This document shows, one piece after another, positions 33,386 to 43,239 of a stretch of DNA of 64,000 bases; the first letter of the stretch is position 1; every line of letters starts with the position of its first letter. The notes below the pieces were generated by a model. That model saw only the letters and a list, made by a program, of their open reading frames with translations, had not been told where the DNA came from and did no database searches. The DNA is taken from positions 4,346,501 to 4,410,500 of the forward strand of contig CM065879.1 of the NCBI GenBank assembly GCA_033439255.1. Reading direction: 5' to 3'. Origin of the DNA: Hericium rajendrae (lineage: Eukaryota > Basidiomycota > Agaricomycetes > Russulales > Hericiaceae). The position numbers were made by a program, and so were the translations under genes.

Positions 33386-35502
33386 CAGGTGATTCTTAAG
33401 GATGCGAAGGACTATTGAAAAGTTCAGGTATGGTATGGTCTTGTATATATGTGGTCTTATTCTAAACTTCTGTCACCTTCGAGTTAACATTCTGCTATCT
33501 TCGCACATCCATCACTGTACATGGCGCTCTCCAGTACCCTGTTGTAATATATATGCACCTGTTTTTTTTTTTATCGAACACACGGAATGATCTGAGAGCT
33601 TTGGTCTCATGAGTACTATATATTTTACGCATTTTGCACCATCGAATCCCTAGAGCTATGTACAATGTATTACATCTATCTATTGAAGTTAGAATGCTGG
33701 ACAGGTAAAGTGCATAAGTACAGTAGTGTGTCGTATGTATGGTGAGCTCGAACACTGCGTGCACGGGTCCCCAACTTATGGGCCGATATATATATATAAA
33801 AGGGCAGGGTTCCAAGTCGCAAGCTTGCGACCGCCCGTGCGGCGCTTGGGAATGCCTCGCTTGGGAAAGCCATGATCTTGCAGACATACAGATCCCGACG
33901 CACTTGTGCTGCCCATCATTATCTTCGCCGCCGGACACATGCGCTCGCTGAGCAGCAACTACTTCTCGCACCCGGGCTCGTGCATGCCCTTGCCCCATTT
34001 CAGCCCCTCTTCACTATGGAGCTGCGGAAGTATGGGTCGCCACAGATGCCAAGGGCTGTGATGCTGATCCTGTAATCCAGATAGTTGCCGATGCTCGAGG
34101 CTGAGAAGAAGCGCTGCATGCTGCAGACATGGATCTGGAAAGCGCACTTCAAGACCCTGCCGCAGATCATCCTGCGCGTGTTCTGCCTAAGCAATGTTGC
34201 ACCATGGGAGCTCAGACACCAGTTTAGGGGGTGCAATGAAGTTGGGGTTGGACAGGTTACTCAGGGAATGCAGCGCACGCATGGTGCATGGTCTGCGGTC
34301 TGCTTGGTAACTCGTGAGATTGCTGCCTACATAGGTGAAGTAGCCATTAGTCTACTCCTCCCAAACTCACCAGTTGGTTAGTGTGGTTTTAAAGACATGC
34401 ATTGTAGCACCGTTGACTGTACCCTGCATGCTGGTGGATTGTATGCTCATTGTGCTTGACTCGTGCTCAAGTTGTCTTCCGAGTCGAGCAACAGGTCTTC
34501 GAGTTCGCGCGGCCAGCAACTTCCGCCGGAGGATTCGCTAGAGGACCCACAATCCTCTGCTAAAAGCAACAGACACCAGTAGCATGCTCGAATTATTGCC
34601 TATTCTTGCACATTAATGCTGTAGTGTGAACCGACTGTGACGAAGAGTAAGTGTGTCGGTCGACAATTGGTCGAGGTGCCGAGCCTTTGTTTGTCACTGT
34701 TGACGATGTGAGTTAGGGTGCTAATAATTATGGGGGTGCGAGAGTGGTGCGAGACACTTGAAGTGCCGCCTCGCATCAGCTGAGCCCTTGCTTGCTGGGA
34801 GAGTCCGCAGTTCACTCTGGAACCCTTTGAAGGTGCAGGTGTGTAGACAGTATGGAGAATGCGCATGTGTAGATACTAGTCATGTAGATACTACAGTAGT
34901 AAGTCAGGGTGCAATGTAATATTACTATTAAGTCCAGTGTCTGTGAAAGAGGATGTGTGCGAGGAATCATTTCCATCTTAGAGTTATTGTCTGATAAATC
35001 TACAGGTTTGTAGGCTGCGATATGGCCATCAATCCTTTTACAGTGCATCAGATATCCTTGCCCACAAGACACATAGTGCAAATTGTGGATAGACATCTAA
35101 GTTTGCGTGCAAATTGATCTTAAGTTAGCATTTGTTAGCGTTCAGCATCCGGCGCAAGTATGAAGACACATAGTTCACTACCTGATCTTTACAAATGATA
35201 AGTAGAAAATGATATGAAAGAGCAAGAATGTACCATGCAAGGAGAAGGGTCTGTTGTTAAGATCCTGCATGAAGAAGGTCGACAAGTGGTAGGATGTCGA
35301 CTCTTCAAGAGAGAGTTGTGCGAGCCAAACTCTACGCTGCATTAAGCACTCCACCCTGCTATGCAGAGCTGCTTACACCTCCATCTCAGTCAGCCTTGGC
35401 GCTGCACCTTGCTGCACCAGTCCAGAGTCAGAGTTGCAAAAATTGTAAGTTATAAGTTGAAGCTGAGGGAGCCAAGCTGGCGTCACACCATGACAAAGGT
35501 CT
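33386..35502. other. H1 internal region without a supported gene
   Basis: Contains a T-run (33561-33573), an (AT)n run (33786-33798), a perfect 16-bp palindrome GTCGCAAGCTTGCGAC (about 33815-33830) and a plus frame at 34085-34381 (EAEKKRCMLQTWIWKAHFK) with no recognisable domain. It may be a captured or dead fragment. Confidence 0.4.
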
Positions 35503-35521
35503 TTTTTTTTTTTTTTTTTTT
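35503..35521 (-). repeat. Poly(T) run (poly(A) on the minus strand)
   Basis: About 19 T in a row. It follows the minus-strand zinc-knuckle frame by 260 bp and looks like the poly(A) tail of a retroposed transcript. Confidence 0.8.
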
Positions 35522-35782
35522 ATCAATATATTTATATAGTGCCGGTATGGTGACCAGGGGCACGATACGGTACATACAAACAGTACACGAGGAGACAAGG
35601 TCTGCAAGAGGACAATAGCCGGTAACATAAGTACAGTAACCTTCTTAACGCTGGCGAAATGCTTAAGATGGGGCCAAAAGGGAAGTGACCATCTGCTAGT
35701 CGTGAATAGGAACCAAATCCTATAATAAAAGTTCCCCGGAGGGGTGGGTAGAGTGTCCGAAACAGTGACCATAGAAATGATA

Positions 35783-36805
35783 TCAAACCACTTCCATAGT
35801 CTCGGCTGCCTGCATGCCCGCTTTCTCTTTGCCCTTGCCCTTCGACTTGGGCGCCGATGTGGTCCCTCTGTTCTGACCCTTGCAAGAGGTCAGTTGGTGG
35901 GCTTTGATCCATGGAAAGTCAGTGTGATGATGGTAGAAGCCGCATTCTTTTGAGTCGGCACAATGCACACCACGACAGTTGGTGCACGTGGAAGGGTGTT
36001 GGCAGGGCCCCGAACCCTGACCTGTGCCAGAGCAGCAGAGGGCCTTGGACTTGTGGTCCCGCTCATCGTGAAGGCCGCTGCAGTGCGCACAGTGCCTGTA
36101 GATCGACCGACAATGGTTAGCTCGGTGGCCCCACTTCTGGCATGTAGTGCAGCGTGAGACCATGTAATCGTTCACAGAGCGGGCAGCCTGTGCCCAGCAG
36201 GACTTGCCATTGAGGATCACCGGGCACCGGAGGACATCCTTGAGGATGGTGCCATGAGCGTTGTCAGCAAAGTCAACATAGAGCACCCCATAGCCCCGAG
36301 CTGACTTGGGGACGTGGAGGCACAGGCGGAGGGTGAGGTCGACACTGGACCAGTGGGAGTCTGTGTGGAGATCTGTAGTGAGGTCATTGATGGTGATGTT
36401 GTCACCGTTCATGGCCTTGAGAGGGACGCGGTGGAAGAAGATGGTGTTCTGGAAGTGAAAGCGTGATATGTTGGTTTCACCAACAGGGAGAGATTTATCG
36501 GTTAGTTTGTCATAGACAAATGCCGCAAAGGTGGCGTCAAGGGATGGGGGCAGGTGCTTGTTGAAACAGACCTGGAATGAGTTCAGGGGCATCCAGCAGA
36601 CGAACTCGATGGAGAGTCCATCCATGTCGGAGGCCGGGGGAGGGTGGTCGGTGAGCCATCGCACAAACATGTTGCGCATGATGCCATCATGGGGGATGGC
36701 CGTGATGAAGGTCAGAGCACCGTTATATTGGCCCACTGTGCCGAACAGTGTGGACAACTGGCATCGCCTCAATTCCAGTGGTGCCAGAGCCCTTGCAAGC
36801 AAGGT
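35783..36805 (-). CDS. CCHC zinc-knuckle protein, LINE-ORF1-like, 5'-truncated
   Basis: An open frame of about 340 codons begins without an ATG at the H1 edge (LARALAPLELRRCQLST) and ends at 35783. The first ATG-led option is MRNMFVRWL. The C-terminal third has a CCHC knuckle (CTTCQKWGHRANHC) and further paired Cys/His groups (CAHCSGLHDERDH, CTNCRGVHCADSKEC), then a Lys/Ser tail. This matches the ORF1/nucleocapsid-like proteins of fungal non-LTR retrotransposons. A 260-bp tail and a poly(A) tract at 35521-35503 follow, with no reverse transcriptase. Either an ORF1-only retroposon or a transcript captured by the Helitron-like element is possible. Confidence 0.6.
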   Translation of the reverse strand, partial: TLLARALAPLELRRCQLSTLFGTVGQYNGALTFITAIPHDGIMRNMFVRWLTDHPPPASDMDGLSIEFVCWMPLNSFQVCFNKHLPPSLDATFAAFVYDKLTDKSLPVGETNISRFHFQNTIFFHRVPLKAMNGDNITINDLTTDLHTDSHWSSVDLTLRLCLHVPKSARGYGVLYVDFADNAHGTILKDVLRCPVILNGKSCWAQAARSVNDYMVSRCTTCQKWGHRANHCRSIYRHCAHCSGLHDERDHKSKALCCSGTGQGSGPCQHPSTCTNCRGVHCADSKECGFYHHHTDFPWIKAHQLTSCKGQNRGTTSAPKSKGKGKEKAGMQAAETMEVV

Positions 36806-36807
36806 AA

Positions 36808-37022
36808 TAGAGTGGCTCAAAATCATCGGGAACGCCAAAGGTTTGAGAGGGATCATCAGCATGACACAGGATGTTGAAGAGATGTTTGAAAGTTCCCTCA
36901 CGAACGAAACCCACATCGCCAATTTCTACCTTCAGGTAAAGCCCAGCAGGGTTGGGTTGCCATAGAGCATAGCCATTCTGGAGTCAGGCGAGTTGGTCTC
37001 TGTAGATGTCGAAGCAAGCCAT
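36808..37022 (-). pseudogene. NCDSW-family gene, copy A, N-terminal exon part
   Basis: From ATG 37022 the frame reads MACFDIYRDQLA, then a TGA where gene B has a sense codon. It continues with NGYALW, VEIGDVGFVREGTFKHLFN, ADDPSQTFGVPDDFEPLY, and stops matching at the H1 edge. Gene B has the same text at 42470-42250. Together with 24780-26141 it forms one ancestral gene. Confidence 0.75.
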
Positions 37023-37299
37023 GTTGTGTTGTGAGGGCACTTGGGCTCTTAAGTATACAGATGTCAGCCTTGTCTCCTGCACTGCTGGTGCCTCTGAGCA
37101 CCTCTCGCTTCGACTGGCAGGATGTTGAGATGCTGAAACATGCTTTGCTGGAATGCTGTCATCATCTTGCCCTACGCTCCTTGCACTCGCAATTCCTGCA
37201 CGACATCTGTGGCTTCCTCGGCGTCCATATCTGTCGCACACTCATTGCATAGCATGACACCATGATGGCTTTCATCATGAAATGAGTGCCGACTGCTGG

Positions 37300-38024
37300 A
37301 TGCATCGAGTAAAGTCCATGTTCGACGTGCTGAACTCTACTCTGCCTGCTCTCAAGCGTTCTTCTACTGTAGCTCTCCTGCCAGCCATGTCTACATGCCA
37401 AAACCAGAGGCAAAAGGGCTTTCATTCATTTTCCTAGGGCTTCCATGCTGCCATCATCTGGCTTACCTGTTGCCTCGCACATTTCCAAGCTCTCTGACAT
37501 TTTCCTCTGCATTCTCTAGGTGTTCTGCAAAGCCTGCAGCACCGAAAGTCTCGAAGCAGGCCAGTATATAAGCTGCACCCACCATGCGCCATCCCTAGCC
37601 AAAGTCGTGCATGCCAGGCTTCCTGCGTACCAAATTCCCGTCCATCCGTCAGCAGTCCCTTTATAGTGTGGATCGGCAATCTGTTTATTCTGTCTGTCCC
37701 CGCTCTCGTGTCAAAAGAGCTCGCGCGGGGTTTCTGCTCACGTTTTCTCTTACACCGCACAACGTTGGTGCCCACGGTGCACTGCAGGTCCAAGCCTGCA
37801 CGTTGGCACAGGAGGCAGAACCCACACCCCAGTGCACCTCAAGTCATGCATTGGCAAGCTGCGCTCGGTGAGCTTCTCGAATGTGGCATTGGGCAAGGAG
37901 CTGAGGAGGATATCGAGGTTGCCGTCGGTGAGGAATTCGTTGTGGAAGCTAAGGTGATGTAGTTGGCAATAGCTGGTTCGGATGTTCATGATATGGTTGC
38001 CACTATAGGTGGATGATTGTTTTA
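37300..38024 (+). pseudogene. Decayed copy of the disordered gene at 19202-20136
   Basis: The plus strand matches 19495-20130 in order. Shared landmarks include 'ctctgcctg', 'caagcg.tcttct', 'gcaaagcct.cagcaccg', 'tctcgaagcagg', 'cgtccatccg', 'gcattggcaagc' and 'gttgccgtcgg'. Indels and many C-to-T type differences destroy the frame. It marks the start of the second copy of the duplicated block. The H2 insertion follows directly at 38025. Confidence 0.75.
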
Positions 38025-39424
38025 CTGAGGAAGCGCCGACTGCATCAGCAGAAACCTTGCTTGCAGAATGGATTGGGTCTACCATCTTATGAATAAATCT
38101 AGAGATACTACTATATCTTGGTAGCCCATCTTAACGCATGGCAACCAATGTACAAGGTGGTGACCCGTACTTAGTATCTGGAATGTACTAAGTACATCAT
38201 GGTGTATACTTCCTATGCCTATGGTCAAACCCCCATCTGGAGAATTGTTCTTTTCATTTAAATGTACCTGTACCTCGGTCGCTTTGCACATTAAGTTCAA
38301 CTTCAATTACAACCCACATGTCGAATTGGTGGGTTTCAGTGGCGCAGGCCTCGAGAGCCATCGCACCACGGTGATCGAGTCGCTCTTGTCACCTGCATTA
38401 TCGTCAATCCTCTCTTGCACGTCATTGTGACCAGCAGTGATGAACTGCTTCGGGATTGGTCAAAGCATGTTCATGGGGAGCTGGCAGGAGCGATTGGGCA
38501 CCGGAGAGCATGCATACATTGTCGGGTCCGTGCGCGCGATGCTGAAAATGCACATGTGTTGCTTGGATCGTATGCATGCTGTTGGCAGGAGCGCGCATTG
38601 TCCAGACCATCGCTGGATGTCCATGGGTGCCCGTGGGTGCATTGTCAGGTGTGTGTCCGTGATGTGGCAAACTCACATCAGGTGCTGAAATATGCGCGAG
38701 GGCCGAGTCAGTGTGCAAGGTATTGCGGTCGGGCGAGAAAGTGCAAGGAGCTGGAGAATGTGCAGAATTAGCACGCAGGAATCGCAGATATCGTTCTATG
38801 GCTGCGTGACTTGTGGAGGCGAGCAAGCCGAGGTGCGCATGCTGTCGTGCCTAGGCACTTGAACTTTGTTGTCCATGTTGTCAACGGTGCATGGTATGCT
38901 GGTGATTGTTGTTGGATGCGCAAACACGGTGCGATGACATTGTAGCTGAGTGGGCGCGGCACTGGTGTAGTACTTGCTCGTCTCAACCACGACGGCCTGG
39001 AAGTCTTCCCATTGGCACAGAGCTCAGCAACCTGCTTTTCAGCCTGTAGTAGATTGATCTGTACCATAATGTCATATAAAAGTCACGTAGGCACACTTAC
39101 TTATTTTTTTTGTGGACCAAGCGTGATTTGACTTCACGACTCGGAGCATTGGCCTCAGTGCACTTACTTTGTAGATCCAGATGGGTCTACCCTCACAAAA
39201 TGACCAGTGCTGTTCGCTCAGATACAATCTTTGTGCGGGAATGCACACTGTACGACCAGGAAAGTTGGCTTGCGTGCGGTGATACGACTGAGGATAGTCA
39301 GTATAGTACCTACTGCTTTTGCGGCCGTGAAGCAACGGCGCTAATACGATGTTTGTAGCTGTTGTCTGGGTTGGTTTCGGCGCTATAATTACGAGGGTGC
39401 GATAAACCTTGGCAAGCAAGGTAA
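38025..39424 (-). mobile_element. Helitron/Helentron-like insertion H2, 1.4 kb
   Basis: Same ends as H1 on the minus strand: 5' TTACCTTGCTTGCC (from 39424, preceded by A), and near the 3' end an inverted copy GCAAGCAAGGT (38064-38054), a GCTGA-TGCAG-TCGGC stem-loop (38049-38035) and GCTTCCTCAG, followed by T. The interior has no homology to H1's interior that I can see and no Rep/helicase. Plus and minus frames at 38.4-38.8 kb come from degenerate internal repeats. It is best read as a non-autonomous relative of H1. Confidence 0.6.
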
Positions 39425-40021
39425 TATACTTTCCATTTTCGGAGCATGTCACGGTTGTTGACAACGTTGATATTGAGATTAGTATTTCATGTCCCTGTTT
39501 CCGCCAGAGCAATCAAGGCCAATGGCATGATGGAATTCAAAGGGCGTCACTGGGTTCGCTCGACGACAGGCTTTGTGCAGGAAACTCAGCTGTCTTGATA
39601 TGGACGACACCTTTCTAATATGTGATCGCCCGACCTGCCTAAGCCTAGCTGAACAGATGAAACTCGCACGTACTGCGCGAACGGATAATGTGTTGCTTTC
39701 AAGGTCGATCGATGGTGAGGCTACTGCAATAAACAAGTCCGCTGAAATACAATGGGGTAAATACAAGCAGCGTAAAGACTCGAGAAGGGGTGTATTTAGC
39801 TTTACTCGAAGATCCCCAAACAAATCCAAAACATTTCATAGATGCTGTCGCATGGATCACTGTGATAGAAGATATGACACTCGGAGGGAGGACTTCAGCA
39901 AAATGTTCTTCCAGCGACCAACGGTCCTACGCACAGCAGCTCGCCCTTGATAGATCTGAATATTAGAAATGCCTGTCAGTCAGGTAGAGGCGGTCAGTCG
40001 TCGGCTATGTGTGACGCACGT
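39425..40021. other. Conserved spacer of duplicated block 2
   Basis: Its first 140 bp match 24316-24490 of block 1. A minus frame (39829-39479) exists but is not conserved in block 1. No gene is supported. Confidence 0.45.
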
Positions 40022-40448
40022 CTAAAACGGGTCGCAGCCGGAAACTCGAGTTGAGGCGGATGACGAACGAGAGTGGGGAGCTGATGGTGTACGAGGCTTG
40101 CAGAAGCTCTCTGCTACGCCGGCAGACGTCTTGACGTCCGAGGAGAGACTCCTGCAGCGAGAGTACCCTCGTCTGTCAGGCTCTTGCTGTAGCTGAAAGG
40201 CGAGCGTCGCGCTCGAGGAACCAAGCCGCGCGTCGGGCGACGTTCGATTCGGGCGCGAAGATCGACGCTTCGCTGGCGGCGAGAGTCGAAGGCTCGTCGA
40301 AGAGCCGACGAGTAGGAGGGAAAGACTTACGAGGAGGCGAGAAAAAGAGAAACTGAGAGGGAAGAAGGCGAAAACAAGAGAAACAGAGACAGACAGACAG
40401 ACAGACAGACAAAACAAGAAAATGCGAGTTGATCAAGATGATGTTCAA
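40022..40448 (-). CDS. Doubtful GC-rich exon-like region
   Basis: Two overlapping minus frames read through this GC-rich island. One contains FPPTRRLFDEPSTLAASEAS and ERDARLSATARA, which looks protein-like, but there is no clear start, splice partner or domain. A (CAGA)n microsatellite lies at 40387-40410. It may be the remnant of a gene downstream of NCDSW gene B. Confidence 0.25.
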
Positions 40449-40556
40449 AGTGCATGACGCGTTGACGAGCGTCTCAAATACGACGCGCCTGGCGCGACTT
40501 CTAAATACGGAAATCGTGACTCAGCGAAGCTCCTCCCTTTCCACTACCCTAGGTCG

Positions 40557-42470
40557 TTACACCATGTCAAGTGAGTCGATTAGCCACTCCGATTCGTCGG
40601 CTATGTCAAGTCGGTCGAATAGCCACTCCGATTCGTCGATAGGACGCTTTTGATCAGGGTGTTGTTGACCAGGCTGTGCGGGATTTGACTGCATGAAGGG
40701 AGCCGGATCCGGATCGGGATCGTCTAGTACGAGGCTCGGGTTTACTGACATTGTTAAGGCTGGTGTCGGCGGCCTCGAATTGAGCAGGCTTTCCGGGGTG
40801 ATCCAATATTTACTACTATCCTCTCGAGGAATGGACCCTGAACTGATGTACGGCGTAGGGGAGAACCCGAAAATTAGGTCGTCATACATCGCATTGTCAT
40901 GGGTCGAAGAATGGTACAACTTCTGCAGTTCAATGGCGCCATGCGACGGCTCTGGACCATCTGGGAATATTGCTCCGAGTTCAATTGAAGCAGCTGAAGC
41001 AGAGATGGGAAGTTGACTGAGTGCGAATGCTGCAATAGGTTGTAAATTGAAATTTACCTCCTCCTTCTAGCATGAAGGTTGGGGGATGGACATGGGAGAG
41101 CATAGAACGGACGCTATCAAATCCGGGTACCTGCAGATTTGTTTGCTCCTGGATTTTGATGAAACAATGCGCAAGTGTGAGTTATATAGATTGCAGAGAA
41201 AACCAGAAATGACGTACGAAGAACGGATACAGCTGGCTATCGTGAACAACCGCCACATCACTAGCAGAGGTCTGAAAATATGTGTTCATTTAATTGAAAT
41301 GTTGGAGTCTCGATAGGTCACTGACTTACGTCGAGAATATAATCGAGCACGGCCATTGTCATATCTGGCTGTAGACAGGAATATATAAGATCGGAGAATC
41401 AATTTGAATAGAAGTAGTACATACCGCAGCCTGAGGGGCGCCGGCCAAGGATTCCAAGAGAATATCCCCGAGCCAGTGCCCAATTTGTAGGACCCGACGT
41501 CAGAGGAGCCTGTAGGAGAAAGACCACCATCCCAGTGCGAACTGAGCGTGTTGGACATTGACCCGTCAGTGTCTGGACTGTCATGATCGGAGTCGCCTCG
41601 AGGTTCAGCCGCAGCCTTCAGAACTTTTGGGGATCGTAGAAATAGTCGTCTCTTCGCGCGAAATCCACGAATAAAGATGCATTGATCCTTCCGGCTCGGA
41701 TCGATCTTGGTCATTCCGGGGCGAGACGACGAGTAAGAGGCCCATGGTTATGATGAACGTGGCTTCCTTCTGTCCAGACAACATTCAACGACGCCGACCC
41801 CGAGACGAGAGCCGAATTTGGCCCGAGGGTCAATTTTGCATCAGCATGGTTTTCCGTAAATACGCCAACGGCCCAGGAGCTTGTGAGGTCGCGCCCAGTG
41901 ACGAGAATGAGCTCCTCCATGCGAAGTCCCAAATCCTTGCACTTGCTCCATGCAGCCCAGGAGTCGCAGTTTTGGGACACGTAGCGTTGAATGATCCCCG
42001 TATGGTAGGCATCTTCGCGCAAGGCATGGTCAGGTATCGCTAGAACGGCTCCTTGTTGTTGAGAGCACGTCAACGACACCTCCCCATTGAGTGGAAGTGG
42101 AGATCTTAGAAGTGGGTTCTAGTAAGGATCTAGGGTTTATTGCTTCAACGACTTACTGACTACTAATTTTCGCCCCTGCGCTGACAGCAAAAACACTTCG
42201 AGTCGTATACAGCCCCATGGGCAGGACTCGTTTATACACTTTTGGTTCGTCGAGATAGAGTGGCTCGAAATTCTCGGGAACGCCACGACTTTGGGATGGA
42301 TCATTGGCATCGAGGAGGACGTTGAAGAGACGATGAAAAAGCCCATCGCGGGTAAATCCCACGTCGCCAATCTCTACGTTCGGGTAAAGCCCAGCAGGAT
42401 CGGGTTCCCATAGCGCATAGCCGTGCTTGAGCGTGGCGAGCTGGTCTCTGTAGATGTCAAAGCAAGCCAT
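40557..42470 (-). pseudogene. NCDSW-family gene, copy B, six exons, two frame breaks
   Basis: Exons 42470-42157, 42104-41425, 41368-41330, 41271-41218, 41148-41058 and 40993-40557, all with GT...AG introns of about 50-65 nt. Key segments: DIYRDQLATLKHGYALW, VEIGDVGFTRDGLFHRLFN, SQNCDSWAAWSKCKDLGLRM, ELILVTGRDLTSSWAVGVF, QCIFIRGFRAKRRLF, MTMAVLDYILD, GFDSVRSMLSHVHPPTFM, and a final exon ending in a doubled DESEWL..LD motif. Compared with copy A, exon 2 lacks one base near 41722 and another near 41452. With both restored in thought, the exon phases agree (about 538 residues). Function is unknown; the family seems Agaricomycete-specific. Sequencing error at both sites would be an alternative to true decay. 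Confidence 0.75.
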
Positions 42471-43239
42471 GGCATAAGCGTGGGCCGGGTGAGCTCCAAG
42501 CACTTAAACGCGGCTCCTACGCACGTGTCGTTATATGCATGGCTTTGCACAGCATGGAGAACTCGAGAACTGTTATCTATTGTTATCCGGGATGAGAGCG
42601 GAACGGAAGCATGACAGCTGTGAAGAAGATTTGCAAGGGGAAACCGCACCCTAGAAGTATCAGGCTGTGCCTATTTCTTTTGCCAGTAAATAGTTCGATT
42701 ATGTGGAATGATAACACCTTGGAAGCTTCGTGAAAGTCCACCGAGCTGGTAAGTTGCAGGCATATGTACAAGGTTCCTTGCGGCGTGCGCAAGTGTACTT
42801 CGATTGGGGTGGGACCCTGTGTGCTGTGTTCATCAGTCGTTATCCGGAATGACAGCGGAATAGAAGTACATAGCCTGGAAGGCTGTGAAGAGAATTAATA
42901 TTAGAACATGGCGCTCTCGTGCCACGGCTGCCAGATATGACGACAGCCGTTTCCTGTAGCCGGATGATCTACTGCACAGCACGCTTATCCAATAGGTCCC
43001 GTGTCGATGCCGGCTCGTACCTTTAAAGCGCATATGCACGTCCTTTGTAGCGATCGCCTCGAATAAAAATATCATCTTGGATTCAGCCTAGGTTGTAATT
43101 ATCAGATCAAAAAGGTGGACATCTATCGCACAACCTTATGAGGCGTGAAGGAATCCAGCTTATCCCTCCAAGTCGCCTTGCCATGTAGAGGATTGCGGAA
43201 TCCACTCGACGGAATGCCGACCTCGGACCGTTTTCTGTT
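42471..43239. other. Intergenic between NCDSW copies B and C; short direct repeats
   Basis: Two related 50-bp stretches ('ttatccggratgaSagcggaa.rgaag') lie at 42583 and 42840, probably left by a local duplication. No gene is seen. Confidence 0.45.

Larger units (their letters stand above)
26142..36807 (-). mobile_element. Helitron/Helentron-like insertion H1, with an LTR element nested in it
   Basis: Read on the minus strand, the insertion begins TTACCTTGCTTGC (36807 down), preceded by A. It ends in a GCCGA-TGCAG-TCGGC hairpin (26166-26152) plus GCTTCCCTAG (26151-26142), followed by T. The 5' sequence ACCTTGCTTG recurs inverted at 26180-26171, just before the hairpin. An asymmetric inverted repeat plus a 3' hairpin and a CTAG end between A and T is the layout described for Helitron2/Helentron elements. 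Removing it restores NCDSW gene A at one codon boundary. Without the nested 7.1-kb LTR element it is about 3.57 kb. No Rep/helicase is seen, so it would be non-autonomous. An end match is shared with H2 (38025-39424). Confidence 0.65.

Noticed and set aside
38415-38826. Overlapping frames on both strands in H2
   Set aside because: Arise from degenerate internal repeats; no domain or start context.
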